26,963 nucleotides of DNA. It comes from Verrucomicrobia bacterium 12-59-8. GTDB lineage: Bacteria; Verrucomicrobiota; Verrucomicrobiae; Verrucomicrobiales; Verrucomicrobiaceae. Positions 8,097 through 16,557 of this stretch are shown here, piece by piece; position 1 is the stretch's first letter; every line of letters begins with the position of its first letter. Under the pieces are notes generated by a model. The model worked only from the letters and a program-made list of their open reading frames with translations, ran no database searches and was not told the DNA's origin. Where the stretch lies: assembly GCA_002279765.1 (NCBI GenBank), contig NCCR01000042.1, positions 22,244-49,206 of the forward strand, given 5' to 3'. Both the position numbers and the translations under genes were made by a program.

Positions 8097-9064
8097 CGGA
8101 ATGCCTCCTCACTGAAGCTGCGGCTGATCCACTCACTGGCCGTCGGCCTGGACAGGATGACGCGGTTACGGACCATCTGTTCCTCCATTTGGAGAGCCAT
8201 TTGCGGCAGATGTTTCAGCATTTTTACATTTTCAGCCGCCTTCAGCGAGTGCAGCTTGCCGAGGCATGCCGCCAGTTCATCAGCCTCGAGCCGTTCACGC
8301 CGCAACACTGCATCCATGCCTGGGAAAGGCTTTCCGGCCCAGATTTTTTCTGCCATTGCGGCCTGAACTTTGAGCAGAGAAACCAGCTCCTGGCGGGAGG
8401 CTGCGCATGCCCGCTCGGAGGCCACGAGCACGTACACGATCGGCACCTTGAGCTGGCTGGAATCATACAGGCTGTGCATGCCACTGCGCGACAGGCGGGT
8501 CAGCCACGGCTCGGTGGCCACCACGGCATCCACCTGACCGGCCTGCAGGGCCTGTTCCATCTCCGACTGGAACATGGGCACCGTTTCCATGTCATCGATG
8601 GTCAGACCTGCGCCTTCCAGCGCATTCATCAGCAGGTAGGTGCCGGCACCGCGTTCAATTCCCACCCGTTTGCCTTTAAGATCCTCCATGCGCTGAAGTC
8701 CTTGACTCGCCAGCAGCGCATCCGCGCCGACAGACTGGCTCAGTGCCATGAGCACCTTCAGTTTCTGCCCGGCATCCCGCATGCGCACGACGCTGTCCAG
8801 CGTCACCACAGCCACGTCGGCCGCACCACTGCCAAATGCCCGCATGACAGCTGAGGACCAGGGAATCTCGATGACTTGAAAGCGGTTGTGGGGGAGTACT
8901 TGCATGTCTCCCGCCAGGAGCAGAGCTTCGGCCGCCGGACACATTCCCGGTACGATGCGCAGCCGGTGTGCTTTTTTCTCATAAGGGAAGAATGCGGCTA
9001 CGATCAGCAGCACCGCACAGATGGGGGCCAGGAGTCGTCGCAGCAGCGCCTTCGAATGATTCAT
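8093..9064 (-). CDS. NMT1/SsuA-like periplasmic substrate-binding protein, first gene of a two-component operon
   Basis: A 323-residue protein with a basic N-terminus and a hydrophobic segment at about 11-27 (LLAPICAVLLIVAAFF), acting as a signal peptide or membrane anchor; no lipobox is seen. The body matches the periplasmic binding fold of the SsuA/TauA/NMT1 type: an AFGSGAADVAVVTLD segment (about 76-90), LKGKRVGIERGAGTYLLMNAL (about 129-149) and ALQAGQVDAVVATEPW (about 172-187). Members normally deliver aliphatic sulfonates, nitrate, taurine or thiamine precursors to ABC importers, but no permease or ATPase gene is present here. Its stop codon overlaps the kinase start, which suggests it is the ligand-binding partner of that kinase. 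The ligand is unknown. The ATG at 9064 is the first start ahead of the signal segment. Confidence 0.88.
   Translation of the reverse strand: MNHSKALLRRLLAPICAVLLIVAAFFPYEKKAHRLRIVPGMCPAAEALLLAGDMQVLPHNRFQVIEIPWSSAVMRAFGSGAADVAVVTLDSVVRMRDAGQKLKVLMALSQSVGADALLASQGLQRMEDLKGKRVGIERGAGTYLLMNALEGAGLTIDDMETVPMFQSEMEQALQAGQVDAVVATEPWLTRLSRSGMHSLYDSSQLKVPIVYVLVASERACAASRQELVSLLKVQAAMAEKIWAGKPFPGMDAVLRRERLEADELAACLGKLHSLKAAENVKMLKHLPQMALQMEEQMVRNRVILSRPTASEWISRSFSEEAFR
8104..8110 (-). promoter_or_regulatory. Strong ribosome binding site deciding the TTG start of the kinase
   Basis: On the minus strand GAGGAGG lies 7 bases upstream of the TTG at 8096 and inside the 3' end of the binding-protein gene. 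It is the clearest Shine-Dalgarno sequence seen in the window and supports TTG as the true start. Confidence 0.8.
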
Positions 9065-9175
9065 CTAGGCATCATGAAGAAGCAGGTGCCTCATGTCCAT
9101 CTCTGCGTGTGCGGGAAAACTTCTTTGTCGTTTCTTTTTCTGGCCTCGGAGTGAGCATCCGCTAAGCTGGCTTGC
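9065..9175. promoter_or_regulatory. Divergent intergenic region between the sensor operon and the oxidoreductase gene
   Basis: These 111 bp separate divergently transcribed genes and must hold at least the promoter of the binding protein-kinase-regulator operon, and probably that of the oxidoreductase. I could not identify a convincing -35/-10 pair or an operator palindrome; a pyrimidine-rich patch (TTCTTTGTCGTTTCTTTTTC) lies at 9121-9140. Confidence 0.4.
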
Positions 9176-10600
9176 ATGACAGCAGTTTCCCCCGCCATTT
9201 CGCGTCGTCATTTCCTGACCGCCAGCGCCGCCGCGCTCGGTTTCCCCACCATCATTCCCGCTACGGCTCTGGGCAAAGGGGGGCGGCCGGCGCCTTCTGA
9301 GCGCATCACTGTCGGTGCCATTGGCTGGGGGACGATTGCGGGGGATTGGACGCCCTCCTTCCTCAACAATGACAAATGCCAGGTCATTGCCGTGGCGGAT
9401 CCGATGAAGGAATACGGCCACTACGGCTACGATGGCAAGAGGACCGGCGGGCGTGAGGCAGGGAAGAAGATCATCGATGCGCATTATTCTCAGTCGGCAA
9501 ACAAGCCGGTGAAGGCCTGTGCCTCCTATGCGGATTTTCGTGAGATGATGGAGAAGGAAGACCTGGATGCGGTGCAGGTTTCCACGCCTGACCACTGGCA
9601 TGCCTATCTGGCCATCTATGCCGCTCGCAAAGGCAAACATATCTACGGCCAGAAACCGCTGGCGCTCACCATCGCCGAAGGCCGTCGCATGAGCGATGAA
9701 GTGGCCAAGGCAGGCGTCACCTGGCAGACTGGCAGCCAGCAGCGCAGCGACCAATACTTCCGCCTGGCCTGCGAGATGACGCAGAATGGCCGCATCGGCA
9801 AACTCAAGCGCGTGCGCGTGGGTCTGCCGGGTGGCCATTCGAACTGGAATGGCATGGCGGACCAGATCAATCCCGCGCCGCTGCCGCCTGACTTTGATTA
9901 TGAGATGTGGCTCGGCCCTGCCGAACACATGGACTACCGCCCCGCGCTGCTGCCGCTGAACTGGCGCCACAACTTTAATTTTTCCGGTGGCATGATCACG
10001 GACTTCGGTGCGCATCACATCGACATCGCCCAGTGGGGCATGGGCACGCAGCTCAGCGGCCCCGTCGAGCTGCGCAACGTCTCCGGCACGATGGACAAAG
10101 CGGCGCTCTACAACACGGCCGCGGAGTTTTCCTTTGAGTGCGTGTATGAAAACGGCCTGGTCATGCATGTGGCCAGTCCGACTCATCAACTCATGCCTGA
10201 GGTGGAGGCTGTGCTTGCCACACCAAATGCCAAGAAGCCCTTCGATCACGTCGGCGTGATGTTTGAAGGTGATGAGGGCAAATGGATTTACGTCAACCGT
10301 GGCAAGATCACCGCCAGCAGCCCGGAGATCTTGCGCGAGAAGACCCGCCCAGAGGAAATCCATCTCTACGAAAGCAAGGATCACACGGACAATTTCCTCT
10401 CTTGCATCTATGACGGCAAGCCGACGGCCACGCCCATCGAGGTCTCGCACCGCAGCATCACCATCGCGCATCTGGCGAACATTGCCCTGCGCAGTGGCAG
10501 CACCGGCTTGAAGTGGGATCCGAAGTCCGAAACCATTGCCGACAACGCGGCTGCCTCCAGCCTGCTCTCCAAGGAATGGCGCAAGCCCTGGGTGCTTTGA
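9176..10600 (+). CDS. Tat-exported Gfo/Idh/MocA-family oxidoreductase
   Basis: A 474-residue NAD(P)-dependent oxidoreductase, by family knowledge acting on sugars, inositols or related polyols. The N-terminus carries a twin-arginine signal (SRRHFLTASAAALG, R10-R11), so it is exported folded. A Rossmann nucleotide-binding motif follows at 46-56 (VGAIGWGTIAG), then STPDHWHAYLA (136-146) and GQKPLAL (158-164). The QKP replaces the EKP motif of classical members, and K160 is the expected catalytic lysine. The C-terminal domain has DFGAHHIDIAQWGMG with D276, H280, H281 and D283. This Tat/QKP subtype is abundant in Planctomycetes and Verrucomicrobia, and its substrates are mostly unknown. The ATG at 9176 places the signal correctly; no clear ribosome binding site is seen. 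Confidence 0.93.
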   Translation: MTAVSPAISRRHFLTASAAALGFPTIIPATALGKGGRPAPSERITVGAIGWGTIAGDWTPSFLNNDKCQVIAVADPMKEYGHYGYDGKRTGGREAGKKIIDAHYSQSANKPVKACASYADFREMMEKEDLDAVQVSTPDHWHAYLAIYAARKGKHIYGQKPLALTIAEGRRMSDEVAKAGVTWQTGSQQRSDQYFRLACEMTQNGRIGKLKRVRVGLPGGHSNWNGMADQINPAPLPPDFDYEMWLGPAEHMDYRPALLPLNWRHNFNFSGGMITDFGAHHIDIAQWGMGTQLSGPVELRNVSGTMDKAALYNTAAEFSFECVYENGLVMHVASPTHQLMPEVEAVLATPNAKKPFDHVGVMFEGDEGKWIYVNRGKITASSPEILREKTRPEEIHLYESKDHTDNFLSCIYDGKPTATPIEVSHRSITIAHLANIALRSGSTGLKWDPKSETIADNAAASSLLSKEWRKPWVL

Positions 10601-10638
10601 TTCAGCGTCCTACGCTCTCCGTCTTCTCACTTCATCGC

Positions 10639-12045
10639 ATGCCCAAACATTCCCTGTCATCGAACTGGTGCGGCGTCATTCTGGCGGTCATCCTGGCTCA
10701 GAGTGCGGTCTCGCCAGCGGGCATGCACGCGCAGGATACGATCAACATTGGTCCGCTGAAGCCGCTGGAGACACTGCCATCCCTCGGGCCTGCAGCATCT
10801 TTGTTGCCGACTACGGAAACCCAGATGGCTGCTCCCGCAGCACCGGCAGCGCCTGCTGCTCCAGCCCCTGCGGCACCTCCTCCGCTGCCCACCAGCACTT
10901 CGCTCGTCAACAGCGGACCGACCGCACAGGCCTATCTCTACATCGAGCCGTTTCAGACGCGCTTTGAAGTGCTCTTTGATGCAGCCACCGTGCAGGCATG
11001 GCTGCTGCCTGATGCGCCGTTGCCGGAATCGCTCACACCTGAGCAGCAAAAGCAGATCATCGAAACCATAGCGGCGCGTGCCGCTGACTGGTGCGCCCTG
11101 AGTGCGGGCGATCAGACGCTGTCCGTGCCGCAGCCTCTGGTGGCGGTGATCAAAGGGGTGCCGGGGAACACACTGCCCCTGAAAGAGGGGGATGCGGTGG
11201 CCCTGAATCAGGCGCTGGTCGGAATCATGTGGGAGTTTGCCACGCCACCCGGTCCGGATGAATTGAACGTCACCTGGAAAGGCTGGATCAAAGGCACCAC
11301 CAAGCTGCCAATACGCGTCTTTTTTGGCCCTTTGAGCGAGGCAGGCGAGATTCATTCCGCAGTCAAAAATTTTCGCTGGCGCAATCAGGGCCGCATGCCG
11401 CGTCCTGCGCCGCTGGCGGCAGTGCCGCAGATTCCACTGCCAAAGCCGTTGCGTCTGCCAGTGGGCGGCATCGTTTGGGGCGTCGCCGGTCTGGCGTTTT
11501 ACATCTACCTCAAGGTGAAAGATCACAAGCTCCCAGGCGGCAGCCTGCCGTATTATGCCGTCTGGATTTTGGGTGGCGTGCTCATGAGTCAGCTGCTGGT
11601 GGTGCCGGTTTATTTCGGCGGGGGCGCTCCGGCTGTCACCCAGGTCGCTGAGGCGCAGAGGATCGTTTCCCCGCTGCTGCGCAATGTGTACCGCGCATTC
11701 GATCATCATGCCGAGTCCGACGTCTATGACGTGCTGGCCCGCAGCGTGGACGGCGAGCTGCTGCGCAGACTTTACCTGGAAACCATTCAGGCGCTCACGC
11801 TGGATGGCCGTGAAGGCACCCGTGTCACCATCGCCGAATTCTCCGCCACCGTGGACAAAGTGGAGGCCGATCCGAAGGGCGCGGGCTTTGTGGCGGATTG
11901 CAACTGGATGGCCCGTGGCATCGTCGGCCACTGGGGCCACAGCCATCCCCGCGTCAATATTTACAATGCGCGCATCACCGTCACACCGGTGCAAGACGAA
12001 TGGAAGCTCACCGGCCTTGAGGTGCAGGAAGTGCGGCGACTGTAG
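10639..12045 (+). CDS. Exported/membrane protein of unknown function with Ala/Pro-rich linker
   Basis: A 468-residue protein I do not recognise. Upstream codons in the same frame overlap the oxidoreductase gene, so I chose the ATG at 10639, which begins a typical signal peptide (residues 1-31, GVILAVILAQSAVSPAGMHAQD). An Ala/Pro-rich low-complexity linker covers about 63-84. A central domain (about 95-250) precedes two probable transmembrane helices at about 275-291 and 303-326. A C-terminal domain (about 335-468) has the pattern VYRAFDHHAESDVYDVLARS and ends with beta-rich sequence, which may resemble an NTF2-like fold, but that is a guess. It starts 38 bp after the oxidoreductase gene, so the two may be co-transcribed. 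It converges on the next gene with a 6-bp gap. Confidence 0.8.
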   Translation: MPKHSLSSNWCGVILAVILAQSAVSPAGMHAQDTINIGPLKPLETLPSLGPAASLLPTTETQMAAPAAPAAPAAPAPAAPPPLPTSTSLVNSGPTAQAYLYIEPFQTRFEVLFDAATVQAWLLPDAPLPESLTPEQQKQIIETIAARAADWCALSAGDQTLSVPQPLVAVIKGVPGNTLPLKEGDAVALNQALVGIMWEFATPPGPDELNVTWKGWIKGTTKLPIRVFFGPLSEAGEIHSAVKNFRWRNQGRMPRPAPLAAVPQIPLPKPLRLPVGGIVWGVAGLAFYIYLKVKDHKLPGGSLPYYAVWILGGVLMSQLLVVPVYFGGGAPAVTQVAEAQRIVSPLLRNVYRAFDHHAESDVYDVLARSVDGELLRRLYLETIQALTLDGREGTRVTIAEFSATVDKVEADPKGAGFVADCNWMARGIVGHWGHSHPRVNIYNARITVTPVQDEWKLTGLEVQEVRRL

Positions 12046-12051
12046 CGCCGT

Positions 12052-12585
12052 CTAGCGGCCGACGGCGAGAGCGGCGATGATGCCGATCAGGATGATGAGC
12101 AGCAGCGCCAGCAGAACCAAGGCAACGATGGAGCTTTTGCGTTTCACATGCGGCGTGGCTGCGATGATCCGCTGATATTCTGGCGTCATTACAAACTGGC
12201 CCTGTTTGCCCAGCACCTTCACGAGGATGTAGATATTGATCAGTGTACCCATTGGAAAGGCGAACAATCCGAGGCAGGAAAAGATGATCGTGGGAATGCG
12301 CGCCCAGCCTTTCAGCCGCCTTAGGCCATAAGCCACCGAACCCTGTCCGATGCCGATGGCGATGATCAACACTCCAACAAGGGGCGCATACGCGCCGATA
12401 TTCAGATTGTTGCCAACAAAAGTGGACAAGCCGACGAGAATCACCATGAACGCACCGAGATAGTACAAGGTGCCCACAGACTTGATCGTCGCCTCGGTGT
12501 TGATATGCTCTTTGCGTACGAGTTCATCCAGGCTGCTGGACTGAAGAACCTGTGACTGCGGAGCGGCGTATGGGTTAATTTCCAT
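12052..12585 (-). CDS. Small NPYAAP-type membrane protein, unknown function
   Basis: A 177-residue integral membrane protein. I chose the ATG at 12585 because it gives MEINPYAAPQSQ, an N-terminal motif recurrent in short membrane proteins of Planctomycetes and Verrucomicrobia; the open frame extends 20 codons further upstream without similar support. Four hydrophobic helices are visible at about 36-56, 64-86, 97-124 and 153-174, with a basic VKRKS stretch before the last. No catalytic motif is seen. Proteins with this start are generally unstudied. It is divergent from the heme protein and shares an 87-bp control region with it. Confidence 0.8.
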   Translation of the reverse strand: MEINPYAAPQSQVLQSSSLDELVRKEHINTEATIKSVGTLYYLGAFMVILVGLSTFVGNNLNIGAYAPLVGVLIIAIGIGQGSVAYGLRRLKGWARIPTIIFSCLGLFAFPMGTLINIYILVKVLGKQGQFVMTPEYQRIIAATPHVKRKSSIVALVLLALLLIILIGIIAALAVGR

Positions 12586-12672
12586 GGGTTGGATTTGTAT
12601 CTTATTATTAAGAAAGTCAACTGCTGCGTGAATGCTCCGACACAAGGTGCATTTTCACTGCGTACATGCCCC
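12586..12672. promoter_or_regulatory. AT-rich divergent promoter region
   Basis: The 87 bp between divergent genes contain an AT-rich patch (12594-12620) that stands out against GC-rich surroundings. On the minus strand TTGACT (12615-12620) is followed after 15 bp by TACAAA (12594-12599), a weak sigma-70-like pair. It would place the transcript start almost at the ATG at 12585, giving a leaderless or nearly leaderless message. I saw no equally good pair for the plus-strand gene. Confidence 0.3.
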
Positions 12673-15525
12673 ATGCGCCAGTTGCTTCTCCTCATCGCCA
12701 TCCCTGTCTTCGCCGCTGATCTCCCGCCGGACAAAGGCAGCGCAATCCCCGAGAGTGGCAGTCGCCCCGTCGTCATCAGTGGCAAAGCATCGCTCGCATT
12801 GCCGAAGCACGATCTTCCGGACGGCTACCAGCTCGAAGTCGTGGCCGCTGCGCCACTCGTCACCCATCCCATCATGGGCTGTCTCGATGACAAGGGCCGT
12901 CTCTTCGTCGGTGATGCCGTCGGTGTGAACTGGAACAAGGCGCAGCTCGAAGCGAATCCGCCGAACCGCGTCCTCATGCTCGAAGACACCGACAAAGATG
13001 GCAGCTTTGACAAGAGCACCGTCTTTGCGGACAAGATGACGTTTCCGCAAGGATCCTGCTGGTTGAACGGCAGCCTCTACGTCGGCTCACCGCCCGGCAT
13101 CTGGAAGCTCACCGACACCGACACCGACGGCGTCGCCGACCAGCGCGAGATGATCGTCGGCGGTTTCGACTACACCGGCAACGCCGCCGACGTCCACGGC
13201 CCCTTCCTCCATCCAAACGGCCGCCTCTACTGGTGCCACGGCCGCAAAGGCCACAAGGTCGTGCAGAAAGACGGCACGCTGGTCGATGAATCGCTCGCCT
13301 GCGGTATCTGGAGCTGCAAGCCCGACGGCAGCGACGTCGCCTGGCACTCCCTCGGCTGCGGTGACAACCCGGTCGAAGTCGATTTCACTCGTGACGGCGA
13401 CATCATCGGTGTGCAGAACCTCTACTACACCCAGCCGCGCGGGGATACGATCATTCACTGGCTCTACGGCGGCGTCTATGAGCGCAGCGACCAGCTCAAG
13501 GCCATCGCGCATCTGCCGCGCACTCTCGAAACCATGCCGGTCATGTACAACTTCGGCCACGTCGCCGTCAGCGGCTGCTGCTTCTGGAGGAGCTATCCTT
13601 CCAAGAACAAGGACGCACAGCAGTTCATGGTCACCCACTTCAACACCCAGCGCCTCGTGCGCATGGAGCTCACTCCCAGCGGCAGCACCTACAAGGCGGT
13701 CGAAAACGAATTTCTCAAACTCTACAACCCCGACATCCATCTCACCGACGTGATGGAAGACCCGCGCGACGGCTCGCTCCTCCTCATCGACACCGGCGGC
13801 TGGTTTCGCATCGGCTGTCCCTCCAGCCTCATGGCGAAGTCGGATCTGCTGGGGGCTGTTTATCGCATCAAATCCACAAAACCACACGCGGTAGCGCTGA
13901 CGGGCAAGAACCCGGCGGCGGTCGAGTATCCGGGAGATTTGAAGGCTGCCGTTACCAATCTTCAATCAACCGACCCGCATGTGCGGCAGCATGCTCTTGC
14001 GGTTGTCGCGCGTGTCAGTTCAGGAAACAGCGAGGTAAAGGCAGCCCTGCGTCAGATGATGGGGGAGAAGCTCGATGCTTCTCTTGAGCATGCCTTGATC
14101 TATGCCGCCAAAATTCAGAAGGCCGTTGGCTATCAAACACTCAAGGACTGCTCTGAGCCGCTGGCATTGCGCCGCATGCTCCAGAGCTTTGCTTCGGAAG
14201 AGGCCGCAGATCGCAGCTTGAGCCTTGGGATCGCCATGAAGCAGCTGGATGCCGCAGATCCAGAGCTGGCTAGGGTGGCGCTGAGCTTTGCGACTTCCCA
14301 TCCTGATGCGGATGAACGCATCACAGCGGACGTCGCCAAATGGCTGGCTGAACCCAAACTGGCTCCGCAGCGTCTCAACGCCCTTTCAGGCTTCTGCGCC
14401 GTACTCATCACGAAGCCTGAAACCCAGAAGCTCATCACAGCGATGCTTGCCCACTCTTCGCCGGAGGTACGAGGGCTCGCTTTAAATATTCTTGCGTCAC
14501 AGACCACTGGCACGACTAACGAGGCTTGGTTTCCTGCGTTCGACAAGCTTCTGGCCGCCGCCCCCACACCGCCGCTTTTTGACGCCATCAAGAAACTCAA
14601 GACGCCGCACTTCGATGTCGCGCTGCAGGCCATCGCCAATGACACGAAGAGTCCGCTCGCCATTCGACTTAGAGCGCTCGATGCTGCTAAGTCGGTCAAA
14701 CTCACTGGGGAAACCTTGGCGATGGTGAAAGGCGTGCTCGCCGATGCGGCCTCCTCCGCTGCCGCGAAGATTCAGGCAGCGGGCATGATCGCCAGTGCGC
14801 CTCTGGCCAAGCCGCAGCTTCTGGAACTCGCGCCGCTTTTTGCCACGCTGGGCCCCGTTGAACTCAAGGCGCTGCTCGGCATTGTGCGCAAATCGAAAGA
14901 GCCCGAAGTCGGGCGTGCGTTTGCCAATGAGATTGCGAAGAGCCCTGTCATCGCCAGCCAGCAGGAGAGTGCGTACCGCACTGCGTTTAGCGATCTGCCG
15001 CCTGAGATTTTTGAAACCATCATCCTGCCTGCTTACAATGCCGCCGTCGCGGCCACGGAAGCCAAGAAGCGCCAGCTCGGGCCGCTGGCCGACAAAGTCA
15101 TCGCCAGCGGCAATGCCTCGAATGGAAAGAAGAACTTTGAACTCGGCAAAGGCACCTGCATCGCCTGCCACAAGATTGGTGAAGCGGGCCGGCCCATCGG
15201 TCCCGATCTCTCCCACATCGGTGCCATCCGTACTGAGCGCGACCTGCTGGAAAGCATCCTCTTTCCCAGCAACACGCTTGCCCGCGATTATGAGGCGCAT
15301 GTCATCGAAACCAGCGATGGTCAGCAGACTTTGGGAGTGATCAAATCGCACACTGCCGAAGGTCTGCTCGTCATCGACATCGCTGGCCAGGAAAAAACCA
15401 TTGCGCACCAAACCATCGCTGGTGACACGACGCTGACGATCAGCCTCATGCCTCAGGGCCTGGATCAAACCTTGCCCGAACCCGAACTCCTCGACCTCGT
15501 TGCCTGGCTCCGCAGCCTGAAGTAA
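12673..15525 (+). CDS. Planctomycete/Verrucomicrobium-type heme-binding membrane dehydrogenase-like protein
   Basis: A 950-residue exported protein. The ATG at 12673 gives a short signal peptide (MRQLLLLIAIPVFA) before ADLPPDKG; earlier in-frame codons lie in the control region. The N-terminal part (about 30-415) is a propeller-like domain of the type called membrane-bound dehydrogenase in this phylum, with two Asp-rich loops (DTDKDG at 105 and DTDTDG near 148) that look calcium-binding. An alpha-helical HEAT-like section spans about 425-775. The C-terminal cytochrome-like domain has CIACH (C829, C832, H833) for covalent heme c and a probable distal ligand M926 (SLMPQGL). The natural substrate is unknown; paralogues are numerous in Planctomycetes and Verrucomicrobia and are thought to act in periplasmic oxidation of sugars or polymers. 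The kinase gene for polyphosphate lies tail to tail 4 bp downstream. Confidence 0.93.
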   Translation: MRQLLLLIAIPVFAADLPPDKGSAIPESGSRPVVISGKASLALPKHDLPDGYQLEVVAAAPLVTHPIMGCLDDKGRLFVGDAVGVNWNKAQLEANPPNRVLMLEDTDKDGSFDKSTVFADKMTFPQGSCWLNGSLYVGSPPGIWKLTDTDTDGVADQREMIVGGFDYTGNAADVHGPFLHPNGRLYWCHGRKGHKVVQKDGTLVDESLACGIWSCKPDGSDVAWHSLGCGDNPVEVDFTRDGDIIGVQNLYYTQPRGDTIIHWLYGGVYERSDQLKAIAHLPRTLETMPVMYNFGHVAVSGCCFWRSYPSKNKDAQQFMVTHFNTQRLVRMELTPSGSTYKAVENEFLKLYNPDIHLTDVMEDPRDGSLLLIDTGGWFRIGCPSSLMAKSDLLGAVYRIKSTKPHAVALTGKNPAAVEYPGDLKAAVTNLQSTDPHVRQHALAVVARVSSGNSEVKAALRQMMGEKLDASLEHALIYAAKIQKAVGYQTLKDCSEPLALRRMLQSFASEEAADRSLSLGIAMKQLDAADPELARVALSFATSHPDADERITADVAKWLAEPKLAPQRLNALSGFCAVLITKPETQKLITAMLAHSSPEVRGLALNILASQTTGTTNEAWFPAFDKLLAAAPTPPLFDAIKKLKTPHFDVALQAIANDTKSPLAIRLRALDAAKSVKLTGETLAMVKGVLADAASSAAAKIQAAGMIASAPLAKPQLLELAPLFATLGPVELKALLGIVRKSKEPEVGRAFANEIAKSPVIASQQESAYRTAFSDLPPEIFETIILPAYNAAVAATEAKKRQLGPLADKVIASGNASNGKKNFELGKGTCIACHKIGEAGRPIGPDLSHIGAIRTERDLLESILFPSNTLARDYEAHVIETSDGQQTLGVIKSHTAEGLLVIDIAGQEKTIAHQTIAGDTTLTISLMPQGLDQTLPEPELLDLVAWLRSLK

Positions 15526-15529
15526 CGCA

Positions 15530-16414
15530 CTACTCCGCCAGCAGCATCTGCTTCGCCGCCTGCAGGTGCTTCTGCTGCTCCGGCGGCAGTTCGGGATACT
15601 TGAGCTTCATGTTCTTCATCTCAGCCAGGATCGCGGCGCTGACGATGAGGCGCATGTTTTTCTTGTCATCCGCCGGGATGACATACCAGGGGCAGTCTTC
15701 GTTGGCGGTGGCGCGGATGGCATCTTCATAAGCCGCCATGTATTCCTTCCAGTGGCCGCGCTCGCCCACATCGCCTTCTTCAAATTTCCAGTTTTTGCTG
15801 GGCGTGTTGATGCGGTCAAGGAAACGCTTCTTCTGCTCGTCCTTGGACACGTTGAGGAAGAATTTGAGGATCAGGATGCCGTTGCGGTGGCAGTAGGCTT
15901 CATAGTTGCGGATGTCTTTGAGCCGGTCGGAGAAGAGCTTGTCGAGGTTCTTCGTCGTTTGCGCGGGCAGTCGCTGCACCTTGGTCACGATCTCGGGATG
16001 CACGCGGCAGACGAGCACCTCTTCGTAATAGCTGCGGTTGAAGATGCCGATGCGCCCGCGTACAGGCATGACACGGCTGGTGCGCCACATGAAGTCATGA
16101 TCCAGTTCAGCCGACGTGGGACGCTTGAAAGCATGCACCTCCACGCCCTGAGTGTTGACGCCGCTCATCACGTGCTTGATCGTGCTGTCCTTGCCGGCGG
16201 CGTCCATAGCCTGAAACACCAGCAGCAATGCCTGCCGGTCCTGCGCATACATCTTTTGCTGCAGGTCGTCGATCTCCGTGCGGAATTCGGCGATGAGGGA
16301 TTCATAGTGGGCGTCGTCCTGGTAGAGGCTCTTCACCTTCGTCTTCGCCTTCTTGAGGCGAAACGGTCTGCCGTCGGGCACATGGAAATCATCGAGATCG
16401 AGTTTGAGTTTCAT
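15530..16414 (-). CDS. ppk2: PPK2-family polyphosphate kinase / polyphosphate:nucleotide phosphotransferase
   Basis: A 294-residue cytosolic PPK2 enzyme that transfers phosphate between polyphosphate and nucleotides. Visible hallmarks are the Walker A-like MDAAGKDST (70-78) followed by IKHVMSGVN, the Walker B region RIGIFNRSYYEEVL (121-134), and the lid region with KKRFLDRINTPSKNWKF (195-211). The length and the MDAAGKDSTIKHVMSGVN block resemble class I and class III enzymes; the AMP/ADP preference cannot be settled by eye. I took the ATG at 16414 (MKLKLDLDDF), as in relatives; a TTG seven codons upstream is also open. It is transcribed alone. Confidence 0.95.
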   Translation of the reverse strand: MKLKLDLDDFHVPDGRPFRLKKAKTKVKSLYQDDAHYESLIAEFRTEIDDLQQKMYAQDRQALLLVFQAMDAAGKDSTIKHVMSGVNTQGVEVHAFKRPTSAELDHDFMWRTSRVMPVRGRIGIFNRSYYEEVLVCRVHPEIVTKVQRLPAQTTKNLDKLFSDRLKDIRNYEAYCHRNGILILKFFLNVSKDEQKKRFLDRINTPSKNWKFEEGDVGERGHWKEYMAAYEDAIRATANEDCPWYVIPADDKKNMRLIVSAAILAEMKNMKLKYPELPPEQQKHLQAAKQMLLAE

Positions 16415-16557
16415 GATGAGAAGAAGGGAACGCAACGGTTCGGGGAGGTTGGCGTGAAGGTCAAGAGGTCAAGGTGGTGCCTTCAGCGCAAGCATGGCGC
16501 TCTCAATGCCAAGCACTGAAGAGAGTCTGCCGCCTGGCATGCGGATAGTGCTGTGTG

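Noticed and set aside
9065..10471. 468-codon minus-strand frame opposite the oxidoreductase gene
   Set aside because: The forward frame has a Tat signal, Rossmann motif and catalytic residues; the reverse frame is a high-GC shadow rich in His, Arg and Ala.
9176..10600. QKP in place of EKP as a sign of a non-functional oxidoreductase
   Set aside because: The lysine and the His/Asp motif are kept, and QKP is common in the Tat-exported members of this superphylum.
10657..11994. 445-codon minus-strand frame opposite the signal-peptide protein
   Set aside because: The forward frame has a proper signal peptide and membrane helices; the reverse translation is His/Arg/Gln-rich without domains.
15566..16519. 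317-codon plus-strand frame opposite the PPK2 gene
   Set aside because: PPK2 on the minus strand carries Walker motifs; the plus frame is its mirror and also runs through the intergenic region.
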